A stretch of DNA of 64,000 bases from NCBI GenBank assembly GCA_934487205.1, contig CAKSRS010000002.1, forward strand, positions 1 to 64,000. Reading direction: 5' to 3'. The position numbers and the translations under genes are program-made. The notes beneath the pieces were generated by a model that saw only the letters and a list, made by a program, of their open reading frames with translations, was not told where the DNA came from and made no database searches. How positions within the stretch are numbered: position 1 is the stretch's first letter; the number at the start of each line of letters is the position of its first letter. Source of the DNA: an uncultured Clostridia bacterium (lineage in GTDB: Bacteria; Bacillota; Clostridia; UBA1381). Positions 62,225-64,000 of this stretch are shown here, piece after piece.

Positions 62225-64000
62225 TTAGCCAAGCTGCGCCTCGATAACCTTCGCCGCCGCCGCAAGCGCCTCGTCAATCTTCGACGCGTCCTTGCCGCCG
62301 CCCTGCGCCATATCCGGCTTACCGCCGCCCGAACCGCCGGCAATCGCCGTCAGCTCTTTTATAACTTTTCCGGCATGAACGCCCGCCTTTACCGCGTCGC
62401 CCGTTGCCGTTGCCAAAAAGACAATCCGCCCGTCGGTCTGCGCCGCCAATACCGCAATTCCGCAACCGATTTTTTCTTTTATACTGTCGCCGAGCGTCCG
62501 CAAATCGTTCGCCGCAAGTCCGTCGACGCGCCCCGACACTATCGTTACACCCTTGATTTCCGCCGCATTTTTAAGCACATCATCAAGCTTGCCCGACGCC
62601 ATCTTTGCATTCATGGACTCAATATTTTTCTTCAGTTCCTTCACTTCCGCCGCGGTTTGTTCCGCCTTGCGGTCGATTTCATTTACGTTATTCGCCTTCA
62701 GCGCCGCCGCACATCTTTCGATAAGTCCGTCCCTCGCGGCAATATAATCAAGCACACCCTCGCCCGTTACAGCCTCGATACGTCTTGTTCCCGCTGCAAC
62801 GCCGCTTTCCGAAATCAGCTTGAACAGTCCCGCATTTGCTGTGTTCGTAAGATGCGTTCCGCCGCAAAATTCTATCGAATAATCGCCCATCGAAACGACG
62901 CGCACAACATCACCGTACTTTTCGCCGAACTGCGCTTCGGCGCCCAGTTTTTTCGCCTCGTCAATCGGCAGTTCGTGCACCGTTATCGGCAATGCTGCAA
63001 GAATTGCGTCATTAACCTTCTTCTCGGTGAGCGCAAGTTCCTCTTTCGTCATCGCCTCAAAGTGCGAAAAGTCGAACCGCAAATGCTTTGCGTTGACTTC
63101 GGAACCCGCCTGTGCAACGTGTCCGCCCAGAACCTCGCACAGCGCCTTATGCAAAAGGTGCGTCGCACTGTGGTTGCGCGCAATCGCCATTCTGTTCTTC
63201 TTGCAGACCGTCAGCTTTACCGTATCTCCCGCAGAAAAACTGCCCTTTATTACCTCGACAATATGCATATAAATTCCGTTGCCGTTCTTTTTGGTATCAA
63301 TAACCTTCGCCTCGGCGCCGTCCTTCGTGATTTTTCCAATATCGCCTGCCTGACCGCCCATTTCCGCATAAAACGGCGTTTCTTCAGTCACGATAATGCC
63401 CTTTGCGCCTTCTTCAATTTCCGCGGAAACTTCCCCGGCTGCCGCTATTCCGACAATTTTCGACTCGCCCTCAAGCGACTCATAGCCGATAAATTTCGTC
63501 GCCGACGCGTCCTCAAACGTGTAGCTTTCGTTATCGTCCCAGCTGGAGCCGTCCTTACGCGCACTGCGCGCCGTCTCCTTCTGAACGGCAAGCTCTCTGT
63601 CATAGCCTTCGCGGTCAATCGCGATGCCCTGTTCCGCGCAGATTTCCACCGTCAAATCAATCGGGAAACCGTACGTATCATTCAATTTGAAGGACTTTTC
63701 GCCGCTCAGAACCGTTTCGCCGTTCTTTTTCAGCTCCGCTATATAGTCGCTCAGAATCGTCAGACCGTTATCGATAGTCTTTGCAAATCTGTCCTCTTCA
63801 ATTCTGATAATTTTCTTAATATAATCACGCTTTTCGGCAAGTTCCGGATAGCCCTGCGCCGACTCGTTTATAACGGTATCGGCAACTTCATACAGAAATT
63901 CGCCCTGTATATTAAGAAGCTTTCCGTGACGTGCCGCGCGGCGCAAAAGGCGGCGCAGTACGTAACCTCTGCCCTCGTTCGACGGAATTACGCCGTCAGA
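62225..64000 (-). CDS. alaS: Alanyl-tRNA synthetase, C-terminal two thirds (cut by window end)
   Basis: The reading frame is open to the window end (SDGVIPSNEGRGYVLRRLLR lies at the edge), so the N-terminal catalytic core is outside. Present are the end of the helical domain, the editing domain with HSATHLLHKAL and FCGGTHL (zinc-binding residues), and the C-terminal DHHA1-type domain with GGGKPDMAQGGG. The enzyme charges tRNA-Ala and clears mischarged serine or glycine. Confidence 0.96.
   Translation of the reverse strand, partial: SDGVIPSNEGRGYVLRRLLRRAARHGKLLNIQGEFLYEVADTVINESAQGYPELAEKRDYIKKIIRIEEDRFAKTIDNGLTILSDYIAELKKNGETVLSGEKSFKLNDTYGFPIDLTVEICAEQGIAIDREGYDRELAVQKETARSARKDGSSWDDNESYTFEDASATKFIGYESLEGESKIVGIAAAGEVSAEIEEGAKGIIVTEETPFYAEMGGQAGDIGKITKDGAEAKVIDTKKNGNGIYMHIVEVIKGSFSAGDTVKLTVCKKNRMAIARNHSATHLLHKALCEVLGGHVAQAGSEVNAKHLRFDFSHFEAMTKEELALTEKKVNDAILAALPITVHELPIDEAKKLGAEAQFGEKYGDVVRVVSMGDYSIEFCGGTHLTNTANAGLFKLISESGVAAGTRRIEAVTGEGVLDYIAARDGLIERCAAALKANNVNEIDRKAEQTAAEVKELKKNIESMNAKMASGKLDDVLKNAAEIKGVTIVSGRVDGLAANDLRTLGDSIKEKIGCGIAVLAAQTDGRIVFLATATGDAVKAGVHAGKVIKELTAIAGGSGGGKPDMAQGGGKDASKIDEALAAAAKVIEAQLG

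Noticed and set aside
1..64000. tRNA or rRNA genes and CRISPR arrays
   Set aside because: I looked for cloverleaf-like segments, rRNA signatures and regularly spaced repeats and found none I can support.

Overview
The window looks like a chromosome segment of an anaerobic, spore-forming, plant-polysaccharide-degrading member of the Clostridia. The evidence is spore-coat genes cotJA/cotJB/cotJC, S-layer-homology (SLH) surface proteins, YesM/YesN-type two-component regulation and Gram-positive ribosome binding sites. I do not name a genus from sequence alone.

Positions 1-36068 form a carbohydrate-utilisation locus. From about 24.2 kb down to position 1, fourteen genes run on the minus strand with mostly very short gaps, which suggests one very long operon. 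In order they are: two sugar ABC permeases, the sugar-binding lipoprotein, two SLH proteins, secreted multi-domain proteins and glycoside hydrolases (clan GH-A, GH39), the YesN/YesM regulator pair, a putative alpha/alpha-barrel enzyme and the start of a GH38 alpha-mannosidase. Further right are a metallophosphoesterase, an SGNH esterase, a GH28-like beta-helix protein, an alpha/beta-hydrolase and a DUF4886 protein. Five secreted proteins share an unrecognised N-terminal module of about 270 residues. Three of these transcription units share a nearly identical element of 32-41 bp whose end is the -35 box of a TTTACA-17-TAAAAT/TAGAAT promoter.

Positions about 36064-44600 are an accessory island. 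A truncated sugar-isomerase-like gene marks its left edge. It holds BRO/DinD-type genes, a RelE/Phd toxin-antitoxin pair, an orphan AbrB antitoxin beside an IS3 remnant, an AlbA/Schlafen-type regulator and a RepA replication module. Three copies of a repeat lie between the cassettes. Two of them carry what looks like a type I toxin-antitoxin locus: a 24-codon hydrophobic peptide with its own promoter and a convergent antisense promoter.

Positions 44845-53217 are an AT-rich mobile element of about 8.4 kb with a large serine recombinase, a small tyrosine recombinase, an HUH replication initiator and a phage-type ssDNA-binding protein. It sits inside the spore-coat gene cotJC. The two cotJC parts rejoin in frame when the ends are recombined at a GG dinucleotide, and the reconstructed attP is an 11-7-2-7-11 dyad centred exactly on that dinucleotide. 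The recombinase ORF itself crosses the junction, so its C-terminus should differ between the integrated and circular forms.

Positions 53398-64000 are core chromosome on the minus strand: cotJBA, a PrsA-like foldase, mfd, pth, a GlmU-type acetyltransferase, ribF, truB and alaS (cut by the window end).
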